From positions 186,001 through 250,000 of the forward strand of contig OY763072.1 in NCBI GenBank assembly GCA_963666865.1: a DNA stretch of 64,000 nt, in the 5' to 3' direction. Below are positions 53,125 through 60,639 of this stretch, in pieces. Each line of letters opens with the position of its first letter. Position 1 is the stretch's first letter. Below the pieces are notes generated by a model. That model saw only the letters and a program-made list of their open reading frames with translations. It searched no databases and was not told the DNA's origin. The translations under genes were made by a program, and so were the position numbers. The stretch comes from Bin87 sp963666865 (GTDB lineage: Bacteria; Chloroflexota; Dehalococcoidia; Lucifugimonadales; UBA3495).

Positions 53125-54440
53125 CCCGTGTCGGTCTCAATCCCCTGCCCACTACCGGCCGCCTCCCGGCCCGGCCGCGTTGCCGTCAGCATCAGCAGCG
53201 ATACCACCGCCAGGTTAACGCCGAAGGCGAGGAATGCTCCTTCGTAGCTGCCCACCCGGTCCACCGCTATGCCGGCCGCCAGCGGCCCCAGCGCCTGTCC
53301 GCCCACCTGCGCCGCCAGGCCCCATGACCTGATTACGCCCAGGTGCAATCGCCCGAAGTAGTCGGCCCAGGTGAGGCGGGCGATCATGTGCAGGCCGCCT
53401 ACGCCGAACCCCAGGAAGAACGCTCCCAGCACCCCCACCGCGATGCCACTGGCGAAGGCCGTGGTTATCGCGCCGGCGGCCACCACCAACCCCGACGCCG
53501 GCATCACCAGTCGCGCCGCGAAACGCTGTGACAACTCCGACCAGAAGATGCTCGCCGGCACTTGGGATATGGCGAAGGTGCTGGCCGTCCACACCGCCAC
53601 CGACGGCGGGACTCCCTGGTCAACGAAGTGGGGCACCTGGTGCAACGACACCCCCGCCTGCACGATGAACCCCGCAAAGGCAAACAGCATCATCAGCCAG
53701 AAGGCGCGGGTCCGTATTGCCTGGCCTTGGGTGAAGTTGATCTCGTCGGTGACGTTCTGGGGACGCCGCCCGGAGGTATTTCTCCGTCCCGCTGACGTGT
53801 TCCCGCCGCCGCCGTCGGGTTCCAGCCCCAGGTCCTCGGGTCGTCGCGCCATCAGCAGCATTGCCGGCACGACGCCCACGGCAATGGTCCAGACGCCCAG
53901 GGCGTACCACGCCGTTTCCCAGTTCCACACGCCGATGATGGCCTGGGCCACCAGCGGCATCACCGCCAGTCCCGACCCCTGGGAGACGTGGTTGAGAGCC
54001 AGCGCAAAGGGTCGGCGGCGAATGAACCAGTTGCTCACCGCCACCGACGTGCCCAGCTCCAGCGGGCTGGCGAACGTCGCCCGGCCCGGTACGTACACCA
54101 GGTAGAACAGCCAGATCTGGTTCACTGCGCCCAACGCCACTGCGCACAGACCGGCAATGCCCGACGATATGCCCACCACCATGCCGGCACCGTATCGGTC
54201 CAGCACCGGCCCCACCAGCGGCGCGGCCACCACCGCCATCACTCCGCCCAGGCTCACCGCCCCGGCCACCTGCGCCCGCGTCCAGCCGAACTGCTCGGAC
54301 ATGGGCACCACGAACACCGTCAGCACTGCCACCGACATCAGGGGACGGGACGAGCAGGACGCAATACCGGACAGGCCGAGGATGACCCACCCATAGTAGA
54401 AGGGTGTGGCTCGCGCCGTGCGGGTCTGCAACGCGCGCAT
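53103..54440 (-). CDS. MFS transporter, monocarboxylate/OFA-like
   Basis: 445-residue 12-helix MFS protein. FYYGWVILGLSGIASCSSRP start and QFGWTRAQVAGAVSLGG are hallmarks of the oxalate/formate or monocarboxylate group; GPVLDRYGAGMVVG is the helix 2-3 motif. A hydrophilic loop of about 40 residues lies mid-protein. The C-terminus ends inside a dispersed repeat. A truncated second copy of its first 35 codons is at 55780-55893. Substrate probably an organic acid, inferred from family. Confidence 0.87.
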   Translation of the reverse strand: MRALQTRTARATPFYYGWVILGLSGIASCSSRPLMSVAVLTVFVVPMSEQFGWTRAQVAGAVSLGGVMAVVAAPLVGPVLDRYGAGMVVGISSGIAGLCAVALGAVNQIWLFYLVYVPGRATFASPLELGTSVAVSNWFIRRRPFALALNHVSQGSGLAVMPLVAQAIIGVWNWETAWYALGVWTIAVGVVPAMLLMARRPEDLGLEPDGGGGNTSAGRRNTSGRRPQNVTDEINFTQGQAIRTRAFWLMMLFAFAGFIVQAGVSLHQVPHFVDQGVPPSVAVWTASTFAISQVPASIFWSELSQRFAARLVMPASGLVVAAGAITTAFASGIAVGVLGAFFLGFGVGGLHMIARLTWADYFGRLHLGVIRSWGLAAQVGGQALGPLAAGIAVDRVGSYEGAFLAFGVNLAVVSLLMLTATRPGREAAGSGQGIETDTGGSTGSP

Positions 54441-54606
54441 CAGGCAGCGAGACGCCGGTAAGACGCAACGGCCTGCTTAAACCAGCGGCGGGATAAGATG
54501 AATAGGCGGTTCACAAGATCGCGTCGGCCCAATGGCCGGCGTCTCTGAACTCCGACCGTAATGCCCGCCGATTATAGCAGGAAGCACCGGACGAACCCGC
54601 CGCTCC

Positions 54607-55638
54607 TCAAATCAGCGTCAATACGACTGCGACGGCAGCGGCGACTGCCAGGCCGGCGAGCAGAATGCCCCCGGCCACGGCCATTCTGGTTCTGGAAAAA
54701 GGCAATCCTGCGGCTGCGTACTTCACGCCGTTGCCCGAGGAGATGCGATTCAGCCAGAATTCGGCATCCCTGAATGAGTAGCGATGCGAAAGCACGTCGT
54801 AAGAGTGGATGCTCTGGCGTTGCAAAACTATATCGCTTGTCGCGGGGGTCTGGAACTCCTGATTTATCAGATCCCCGGTGGGTGACTTGAAGTGTTTCTC
54901 GGCAAGACCGTTCTTGAACTCGTCGGCGGGCAATCCGGTCAGCTGGTGCGTCAGCGCGGTCGAGCGCTGGAATTTCCTGGTGATGATATTGGCCTCCACC
55001 AGTTCGCCGGCGCCGTCGCAATCGCTGCAAACCACATCACCGCTCCCCCTGCACCGGTCGCAGACTACGCGGCCCCTCCCGCCGCATCGGTCGCAGGTCA
55101 CCTTGCCGCCCCTGCAACTTCCGCAGTTGGAACGACGTCTGCCGCTTCCTCTGCAAGATCGGCATTTTTCTGTGAAACGACCAAACCGGACTTCCCCCGC
55201 CCCACCACAGCCGCCGCAACGTACCTCATGGCGCCCACTTCCTCTACAGGAGCGGCAGTTCATCGTGGTGTCACAACGCACTTCTCCCAACCCGGAGCAG
55301 CGCCCACAGCCAACCTCTCCCAGACCAGAGCATCCGTAGCACCTGATGCGGGCGGCATCGGTGATGATTTTGAGAGTCTCGTTTTTGAACTCTTGCGGAC
55401 GATAGTCTTCGTCAGTTGAGTATTTCCAGGCTTCCCTATCTTTGATGGTTTTATTCTCGATCTGGTCGCTCATAACCAGATATTCCATGGTGGTCTTCTG
55501 GCAGACCATATTTTCTTCTTCGATCTTGCTAACGTGTTCCAGGAAGTCACCGGGCAGAAACATTCGCTTCAGCCACGCTTTATCATGCCATTCGCTAATC
55601 AGCGCATCGGGAGTCGTACCGCTATTCTGACTTGTCAT
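54607..55638 (-). CDS. tail-anchored protein with nine DnaJ-type CxxCxGxG zinc modules
   Basis: 343 residues. Residues 100-211 hold nine CxxC-x-G-x-G/A modules (for example CYGCSGLG, CGRCSGLG, CRSCRGSG twice, CGGCGGAG, CDRCGGRG, CDRCRGSG, CSDCDGAG); one has a CGSCRGGK form. Normal DnaJ has four and a J domain, which is absent here. The N-terminal 95 residues are helical and unidentified. The C-terminal 25 residues form a transmembrane helix. Flanked by two copies of an MFS 5' end. It may be a chaperone-like protein of the membrane, which is inference. Confidence 0.75.
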   Translation of the reverse strand: MTSQNSGTTPDALISEWHDKAWLKRMFLPGDFLEHVSKIEEENMVCQKTTMEYLVMSDQIENKTIKDREAWKYSTDEDYRPQEFKNETLKIITDAARIRCYGCSGLGEVGCGRCSGLGEVRCDTTMNCRSCRGSGRHEVRCGGCGGAGEVRFGRFTEKCRSCRGSGRRRSNCGSCRGGKVTCDRCGGRGRVVCDRCRGSGDVVCSDCDGAGELVEANIITRKFQRSTALTHQLTGLPADEFKNGLAEKHFKSPTGDLINQEFQTPATSDIVLQRQSIHSYDVLSHRYSFRDAEFWLNRISSGNGVKYAAAGLPFSRTRMAVAGGILLAGLAVAAAVAVVLTLI

Positions 55639-55779
55639 ATCACATCCTCCTGCGGTTGCCGGCGCTAACCGCTGACGCCAGCCGGTGTCCAGAGAATGAA
55701 GCTTGCGATTCAGAGCCGAGGGGGAAGCGGATGGTTGAAACCTTAACCAAGTATCGATCTGCCGTCCATAGACTATCTG

Positions 55780-55893
55780 CTATGGGGTGATAAGCGGTCG
55801 CGACAAGCAGGACGCAATGCCCGACGGGCCGAGGATGACCAATCCGTAGTAGGAGGGAGCGGCCCGCGCGGTGCGGGTTTGCAATGCGCACAT
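55780..55893 (-). pseudogene. truncated duplicate of the MFS gene 5' end
   Basis: 37 codons from ATG at 55893 to TAG at 55780-55782 closely copy the first 35 residues of the MFS protein at 53103 (ALQTRTARA, then YYG-VILG-SGIASC-SRPL) before diverging. A TATAAT on the minus strand at 55902-55907, also resembled near 54571-54576, lies just ahead. The duplicate and the intact gene flank the zinc-finger gene. Confidence 0.75.
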
Positions 55894-56014
55894 TGGGGCC
55901 GATTATAGCATCCACCACTGCCCCCGAACTGTTGTCCTATCCGTCTCAACCATCATCCCGGCACATTACCCGCTATTCCACCCTGCACATCAGTCATTAT
56001 TGCCACATCTTCAC

Positions 56015-56043
56015 CCGTCATTCCGGCGAAAGCCGGAATCCAG
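56015..56043. repeat. single arm of the CGAAAGC repeat family
   Basis: CCGTCATTCCGGCGAAAGCC-type arm, without a nearby inverted partner. It directly precedes the first part of the CRISPR-like array. Confidence 0.7.
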
Positions 56044-56102
56044 CTACCTTGCTACCAGCGCAATCCAACCTGCCGCACGTCGGCGATGCTGTGTCAACGC
56101 CG

Positions 56103-56192
56103 GGGAAGCTCCGCCTACGCACGGGCCAACCCACCAGCCGCCGGCCGGCGGGTTGCAAGTCTGAGGAATCTCCGCCTTCGCACGGGCCAACC
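56103..56192. CRISPR. CRISPR-like array part A: two repeats, one 32-bp spacer
   Basis: Repeats at 56103-56131 and 56164-56192 (29 bp, centre CTCCGCC...CGCACGGGCCAACC) and a spacer at 56132-56163. Register is 61 bp. A weakly matching copy may lie one period earlier (56042-56070, ends CCAACC). It is separated from part B by a lipoprotein gene, and the offset to it is 419 bp, not a multiple of 61. Confidence 0.7.
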
Positions 56193-56221
56193 CGGAGCGG
56201 CGGCGGAAACGCTGATCATCT

Positions 56222-56545
56222 CTACTTGCAAAGGCTCCGGCCCTGTTCTATCAGAGGTCCGATGCTGCGCCCCGTCACTTGGATCTCCCCAACATCCCGC
56301 AATATCAGATTGGGATGATGCCGGTTCAAATACGTTTTGCTGAACCCGGTCAGCGCATAATAATGATCGCCCGCGCTCATCCAGATCACCGGGGTTTGCT
56401 GATCGCCGATACAGTGGAGATTTGCCCGGTCCACGGTGAGCGGCCAGTCGTTTCCGTAGTCAGAGGCGACTGCCCTCGATGACGGCCCGCCGCAGGCGGT
56501 CGCCATCAGAAACCCCAGCACCGTCAGCGCAATCACCAGTCGCAT
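56222..56545 (-). CDS. DUF2511-like lipoprotein lying between the array parts
   Basis: 107 residues. Starts MRLVIALTVLGFLMATACGG with a lipobox (ATAC), then NDWPLTVDRANLHC and WMSAGDHYYALTGFSK, as in DUF2511 (YebY-like). AGGAGG lies ahead of the ATG at 56545; longer frames upstream just read through the CRISPR repeats. Its promoter region overlaps repeat 3. Function of the family is unknown (periplasmic metal handling is proposed for YebY). Confidence 0.7.
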   Translation of the reverse strand: MRLVIALTVLGFLMATACGGPSSRAVASDYGNDWPLTVDRANLHCIGDQQTPVIWMSAGDHYYALTGFSKTYLNRHHPNLILRDVGEIQVTGRSIGPLIEQGRSLCK

Positions 56546-56582
56546 AAATCCTCCTGTTCGGTCAAGCGATTTCCTCATCGTC

Positions 56583-56855
56583 GGGAACCTCCGCTTACGC
56601 ATGGGCCAACCACCGCCAGGGCCGTCATGCGCCGCCAGTGCCAGGGAACCTCCGCCTACGCATGGGCCAACCCGAGGAGACCAAGCCATGACCCTATTCG
56701 ACAGGGGAACCTCCGCCTACGCACGGGCCAACCATCCCCGCCGATATGATCGCCGCAAAGGACGGGGGAATCTCCGCCTACGCGCGGGCCAGCCTCCAAA
56801 GGACACCCATGCAAACACCAGATGCACGGAATCTCCGCCTACGCGCGGGCCAGCC
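56583..56855. CRISPR. CRISPR-like array part B: five repeats, four 32-bp spacers
   Basis: Repeats at 56583-56611, 56644-56672, 56705-56733, 56766-56794 and 56827-56855; each 29 bp and each spacer exactly 32 bp. The first three share GGGAACCTCC and GGGCCAACC ends; the two nearest the nuclease gene carry AATCTCC and GCGCGGGCCAGCC, which allow a five-bp stem (TCCGC with GCGGG) around a six-base loop. The spacers differ from one another. The last repeat ends 26 bp before the nuclease stop codon (minus strand). Confidence 0.85.
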
Positions 56856-56881
56856 CCTTGAGCCACAATAGTTGGCGTTGG

Positions 56882-58714
56882 TCAGGTAAAGCCCGGTAGC
56901 CGAGGCGCTGCAAGTAACGGAGCCCCGTCTTGCGTGACGGTGTTCTGTGCGCTTCTGCCCTTGCGGGCGGATGACGTTTTGCCGCGCACACCGGGAAGAC
57001 GACCCTCTCGACTCGCCGATATTCCGCCCGGCTCGAAGCCCAGCAGCGCCAGGCCCCGATGCAAAACGTTGGTTGCGCCGACCAGGTCGGCATTGGCCGT
57101 ATAGCCGCACTCAACGCAGATGAACTCTGCCTGTGTGCGCCGCGAGGCCCCATCTATGACGCCGCAAGCAGGGCAGGTGCCCGACGTGTTCTGTGGCGGG
57201 ACTGGCACCACTCGCTTACCGGCGCTTTCAGCCTTGTAAGTGAGCATCTGCACGAACCTGCCCCAAGCCTGTTCTCCGATGCTCCGGTTCAGGCCTGCTT
57301 TCGCGGACACGTTGCGACCCGGCGCTTCCGCCGTTCCCTTTGCGCTGCGGCGCATATTGTCAATATTCAAGTCTTCAACGGCTATCAGGTCATACTCCTT
57401 CACCAGGGCCGTTGACGCCCGGTGCTGCCAGTTGGTATCGCTGTCGGTTACGCGCTGCCATTCCCGGGCAACGGCTTGCTGCGCCTTGCACCGGTTGTTG
57501 CTGCCGCGCTGGGCGCGGGATAAACGCTGCTGCAAACTCTCCAGGCGCGTCCGGTCGAGTCGCCGGCCCGGCTCAAAATGGCCGTCCGACAGGGCATAGC
57601 GCAGCGCAATGCCGGCGTCCATGCCAACGGAATGCAGCGGCTCAGTTGTCGGGGCTTCGGGAGCCTCGCCCAGGTTGTACACCAGCTGCACCTGCACCCG
57701 ACGCGCTTTGCGGGTGATACGGATAAGCTTTGGTTGACAGTCCGGTATTTCTCTCCGTACATCAAATCTGATGGGCGGCAAGCCTTTGATATTGATCTTG
57801 GCTTTGGCGCCAAACGGTATATTGCTCTCTGGCAAGAGGTAGATTTTATCTTGTCGTTCCCCTATGGAGGACTGTTTTTCAGGTTTTCGCCACTTCTCAC
57901 CAGGATCCCGGACCTGCATATACCGGTTAGCTACGGAGGTTATTTCCAGCGTTCGCCAGCGGTTCCGCCCTTTATGGCGAGGATAACCTACCTTGCGGCC
58001 GCTTTTTACGCCGTCAAAAAAGGCGGTGAATGCCTTGTCCAAACGATCAATTACTGTTGATACTTCCACACGTCGGTCGATACCGTTCAAGTCGCCATCG
58101 GTAGATCTAATCGCGGTTAATTGGTCGCTCAACGATGATTTGTCGTCCATCCGGTCAATAGCACCGTCCAATACCGGCCATTCATTACGGTGTCGCCAAC
58201 GCGCCCACGCATACTGCTGTTGCAGGCTTTCCGCTTCGGCGTCGCTGGGCCATAGCACACGCCATAGGCGATAGGGGTAGTGCAACTGACGGGCTTGGGC
58301 TAGTTCCTTCCGCTCGTTGGGGTTTAGATACCGGCGGGCGCTGTGGGGAACGCTCTGCGGTTCCAACTCTGCTACGGTACAGCCATAACCTTCCGCGCGA
58401 CGACGGCGTTGAGCCGGCCCCAGGCCAGTCATGGACATACCACCATAGGGGCGCGTGGGTTCAGAATCAACAAACACCACGCGGGCATCTGGCTCTGGTA
58501 TGGTTGGCGCGTCGCCGGCAGCCCGCTTCTGCTTCACCGGCGCAGACTGGCCTATGCCCTTTACGGACACGCCCAAAGCGGCGTAGGCGGTCTTGCGCGC
58601 CGTCAAGAAATCGTTATAAAGCCGGCGGCACGTTTCCAGTACCTCATCCAGACGACGGTGGCCGCCCCTGGTAAGGTCTGCCGTGAACGTATATGTGCGT
58701 TGTATCTCAACCAT
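56882..58714 (-). CDS. TnpB/Cas12-like RuvC nuclease (type V-U candidate)
   Basis: 610 residues against about 400 for typical TnpB. RuvC motifs: SVGMDAG (D366), LIAVEDLN (E447) and NADLVGATN (D543). Zinc ribbon C514-x2-C517...C533-x2-C536. The N-terminal helix CRRLYNDFL resembles OrfB/TnpB starts; then residues about 50-195 are an insertion rich in Arg/Glu before the usual LDKAFTAFF-KVGYPRHKGR block. The C-terminal 60 residues after RuvC-III are disordered and basic. Its 3' end abuts the CRISPR-like array. No tnpA beside it. A weak ribosome site lies at the ATG. Solitary TnpB is the alternative. Confidence 0.85.
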   Translation of the reverse strand: MVEIQRTYTFTADLTRGGHRRLDEVLETCRRLYNDFLTARKTAYAALGVSVKGIGQSAPVKQKRAAGDAPTIPEPDARVVFVDSEPTRPYGGMSMTGLGPAQRRRRAEGYGCTVAELEPQSVPHSARRYLNPNERKELAQARQLHYPYRLWRVLWPSDAEAESLQQQYAWARWRHRNEWPVLDGAIDRMDDKSSLSDQLTAIRSTDGDLNGIDRRVEVSTVIDRLDKAFTAFFDGVKSGRKVGYPRHKGRNRWRTLEITSVANRYMQVRDPGEKWRKPEKQSSIGERQDKIYLLPESNIPFGAKAKINIKGLPPIRFDVRREIPDCQPKLIRITRKARRVQVQLVYNLGEAPEAPTTEPLHSVGMDAGIALRYALSDGHFEPGRRLDRTRLESLQQRLSRAQRGSNNRCKAQQAVAREWQRVTDSDTNWQHRASTALVKEYDLIAVEDLNIDNMRRSAKGTAEAPGRNVSAKAGLNRSIGEQAWGRFVQMLTYKAESAGKRVVPVPPQNTSGTCPACGVIDGASRRTQAEFICVECGYTANADLVGATNVLHRGLALLGFEPGGISASREGRLPGVRGKTSSARKGRSAQNTVTQDGAPLLAAPRLPGFT

Positions 58715-58812
58715 CTGCCAAAAAGCCTACCACCGCTACCAAATCCTCCGCAACGGCCCCGGCGTCACAAAACCACCCCGCTAACGTCCGAAATCCGACC
58801 CCCGGCCTGCGC

Positions 58813-58818
58813 TATAAT
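58813..58818 (+). promoter_or_regulatory. TATAAT -10 element directly before nadE
   Basis: CGCTATAATG lies six bases ahead of the nadE ATG, so transcription from it would be leaderless or nearly so. No -35 match at 16-18 bp. The same decamer occurs upstream of the GMC gene. Confidence 0.4.
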
Positions 58819-58824
58819 GGCCCC

Positions 58825-60615
58825 ATGCAGCGCACCCTCCGGCTGGCCCTGGCCCAGTTCAACCCCACCGTCGGCGATATTCCCGGCAACACTGCCCGCA
58901 TCATTGAGCAGATTGACGAGGCGCGGGCCGCTCACGCCGACCTGGTGGCCTTTCCCGAGTTGGCCGTCACCGGCTATCCCCCTGAAGACCTGCTGTTCAA
59001 GCCGTCCTTTCTGGCCGACAGCGTGGCCGCCGTGCAGCGCATCGCCGCCTCCACCCGGGGCATCGCCGCCATCGTGGGTTCCCCCGGCGTGCTGGTCGGA
59101 CAGACCGGATCTTTGACCAAAGACGTCGCCAACGCCGCCGCCATCATCAACGACGGGCGCGTGCTGGACTGGTATCACAAGATGTACCTGCCCAACTACG
59201 GCGTGTTCGACGAGGACCGCTACTTCCGCCGGGGCGAGGAGTGCCCAGTGTACGTCATCAACGGCACCCCGGTGGGCGTGGGCATCTGCGAGGACGTCTG
59301 GTATCCCATCGGCCCCATCGCCGTGCAGCGGGACGCCGGGGCCGAGGTCATCGTCAACATCAACGCCTCGCCCTTCCACGCCGGCAAGGCCGGCCAGCGG
59401 GAGCGCATGATTTCCACCCGCGCCGCCGACCACGGCGTTTTCGTGGCTTATCTGAACACCGTGGGCGGGCAGGATGAGTTGGTCTTTGACGGGGCCAGCA
59501 TCATCTGCTCTCCCGACGGGTCAATTATCGCCCGGGGGCCGGCCTTCGAGGACCGCCTCATCGTGGCCGACTTGGACGTGGACGCGGTGTTCCGCCAGCG
59601 TCTGCGGGATCCCCGCGCCCGCAAGGAGAACCCGCAGATTTTGAGTGAAGTCGGACCGGCCCGCATCACCAGGGTGTCCGACCATCGCCTGTCCGACCGG
59701 AAGCGGTCGGCGGCGCCGGCTCTCTGCCGCACCCTGGATGAAACCGAGGAGGTGTACCAGGCCCTGGTGGTGGGCACCCGCGATTACGTCCGCAAGTCCG
59801 GTTTCGGACGGACGCTGGTAGGGCTGTCCGGCGGCATCGACTCCGCCCTCACCGCCACCGTGGCCGTGGACGCCTTGGGCGCGGAGAACGTGGTGGGCGT
59901 CACCATGCCCTCCCGCTATTCCTCCGAGGGCAGCGTGGCGGATTCTCAAGAACTGGCCGACAACCTGGGCATCAGCCTGTGGCGCATTCCCATTGAGCCG
60001 GCACATATCGCATTCACCGAGATGCTGGCCGACCACTTCGCCGGCACGGAAGCCAACGTCGCTGAAGAAAACGTGCAGGCCCGCATCCGGGGCAACGTGC
60101 TGATGACCATTTCCAACAAGTTCGGCTGGCTGGTGCTGACCACCGGCAACAAGAGCGAGATGGCCATGGGCTACGCCACCTTGTACGGCGACATGGTGGG
60201 CGGTTTCGCCGTGCTGAAGGACGTGCCCAAAACGCTGGTGTACGAGCTGTGCCGCTGGCGCAACGCCCGCACTCACCCTGATTCGTCGGGAAATCGGCGT
60301 CCGCTCATCCCCCAGGCGGTGCTGGACAAGCCGCCCAGCGCCGAACTGCGCCCCAACCAGACCGACCAGGACACGCTGCCGCCCTACGACCTGCTGGATC
60401 CCATCATCAAGGCCTACGTGGAGGACGACTACGGCTACGCCGAGATGGTCGCCATGGGGCATCATCCCGACTGGGTGCGGCAGGTGATGGCCTTCGTGGA
60501 TCGCAACGAGTACAAGCGCCGCCAGGCTCCGCCGGGCGTCAAGATAACGCCCCGCGCTTTCGGCAAGGACCGACGGCTGCCCATTGTCAACCGCTACCGA
60601 CCGGCGTCAACATAG
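58825..60615 (+). CDS. nadE: NAD+ synthase, glutamine-dependent
   Basis: 596 residues. The N-terminal nitrilase (glutaminase) domain has Glu in AFPELAVTGYPPEDL, Lys in WYHKMYLPNYGVFDE and Cys in VGICEDVWYP; the C-terminal synthetase domain has the ATP loop LVGLSGGIDSALTA. It makes NAD+ from nicotinate adenine dinucleotide. A longer frame upstream is ignored because ATG 58825 matches the family start. Its TAG stop is inside a palindromic repeat. Confidence 0.96.
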   Translation: MQRTLRLALAQFNPTVGDIPGNTARIIEQIDEARAAHADLVAFPELAVTGYPPEDLLFKPSFLADSVAAVQRIAASTRGIAAIVGSPGVLVGQTGSLTKDVANAAAIINDGRVLDWYHKMYLPNYGVFDEDRYFRRGEECPVYVINGTPVGVGICEDVWYPIGPIAVQRDAGAEVIVNINASPFHAGKAGQRERMISTRAADHGVFVAYLNTVGGQDELVFDGASIICSPDGSIIARGPAFEDRLIVADLDVDAVFRQRLRDPRARKENPQILSEVGPARITRVSDHRLSDRKRSAAPALCRTLDETEEVYQALVVGTRDYVRKSGFGRTLVGLSGGIDSALTATVAVDALGAENVVGVTMPSRYSSEGSVADSQELADNLGISLWRIPIEPAHIAFTEMLADHFAGTEANVAEENVQARIRGNVLMTISNKFGWLVLTTGNKSEMAMGYATLYGDMVGGFAVLKDVPKTLVYELCRWRNARTHPDSSGNRRPLIPQAVLDKPPSAELRPNQTDQDTLPPYDLLDPIIKAYVEDDYGYAEMVAMGHHPDWVRQVMAFVDRNEYKRRQAPPGVKITPRAFGKDRRLPIVNRYRPAST

Positions 60616-60639
60616 GGGCGAATAATTATTCGCCCCTAC
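60612..60639. repeat. 28-bp palindromic repeat overlapping two stop codons
   Basis: AT-core copy with the first base changed (A for G). Its left TAG (60613-60615) is the stop of nadE and its right CTA (60636-60638), read on the minus strand as TAG, is the stop of the convergent Uma2 gene. Confidence 0.92.

Noticed and set aside
56042..56070. Possible eighth CRISPR repeat one period before part A
   Set aside because: About half of the bases match, mainly ACCT and the CCAACC end, and it overlaps an unrelated dispersed repeat. Too weak to count.
56222..56689. Longer 155-residue reading of the lipoprotein gene
   Set aside because: The first 48 codons read through the CRISPR repeats; the ATG at 56545 has an AGGAGG site and begins a proper signal peptide.
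56882..58714. Complete IS200/IS605 element
   Set aside because: No Y1 transposase (tnpA) and no recognisable left/right end hairpins outside the gene; the array stands where the right end would be.
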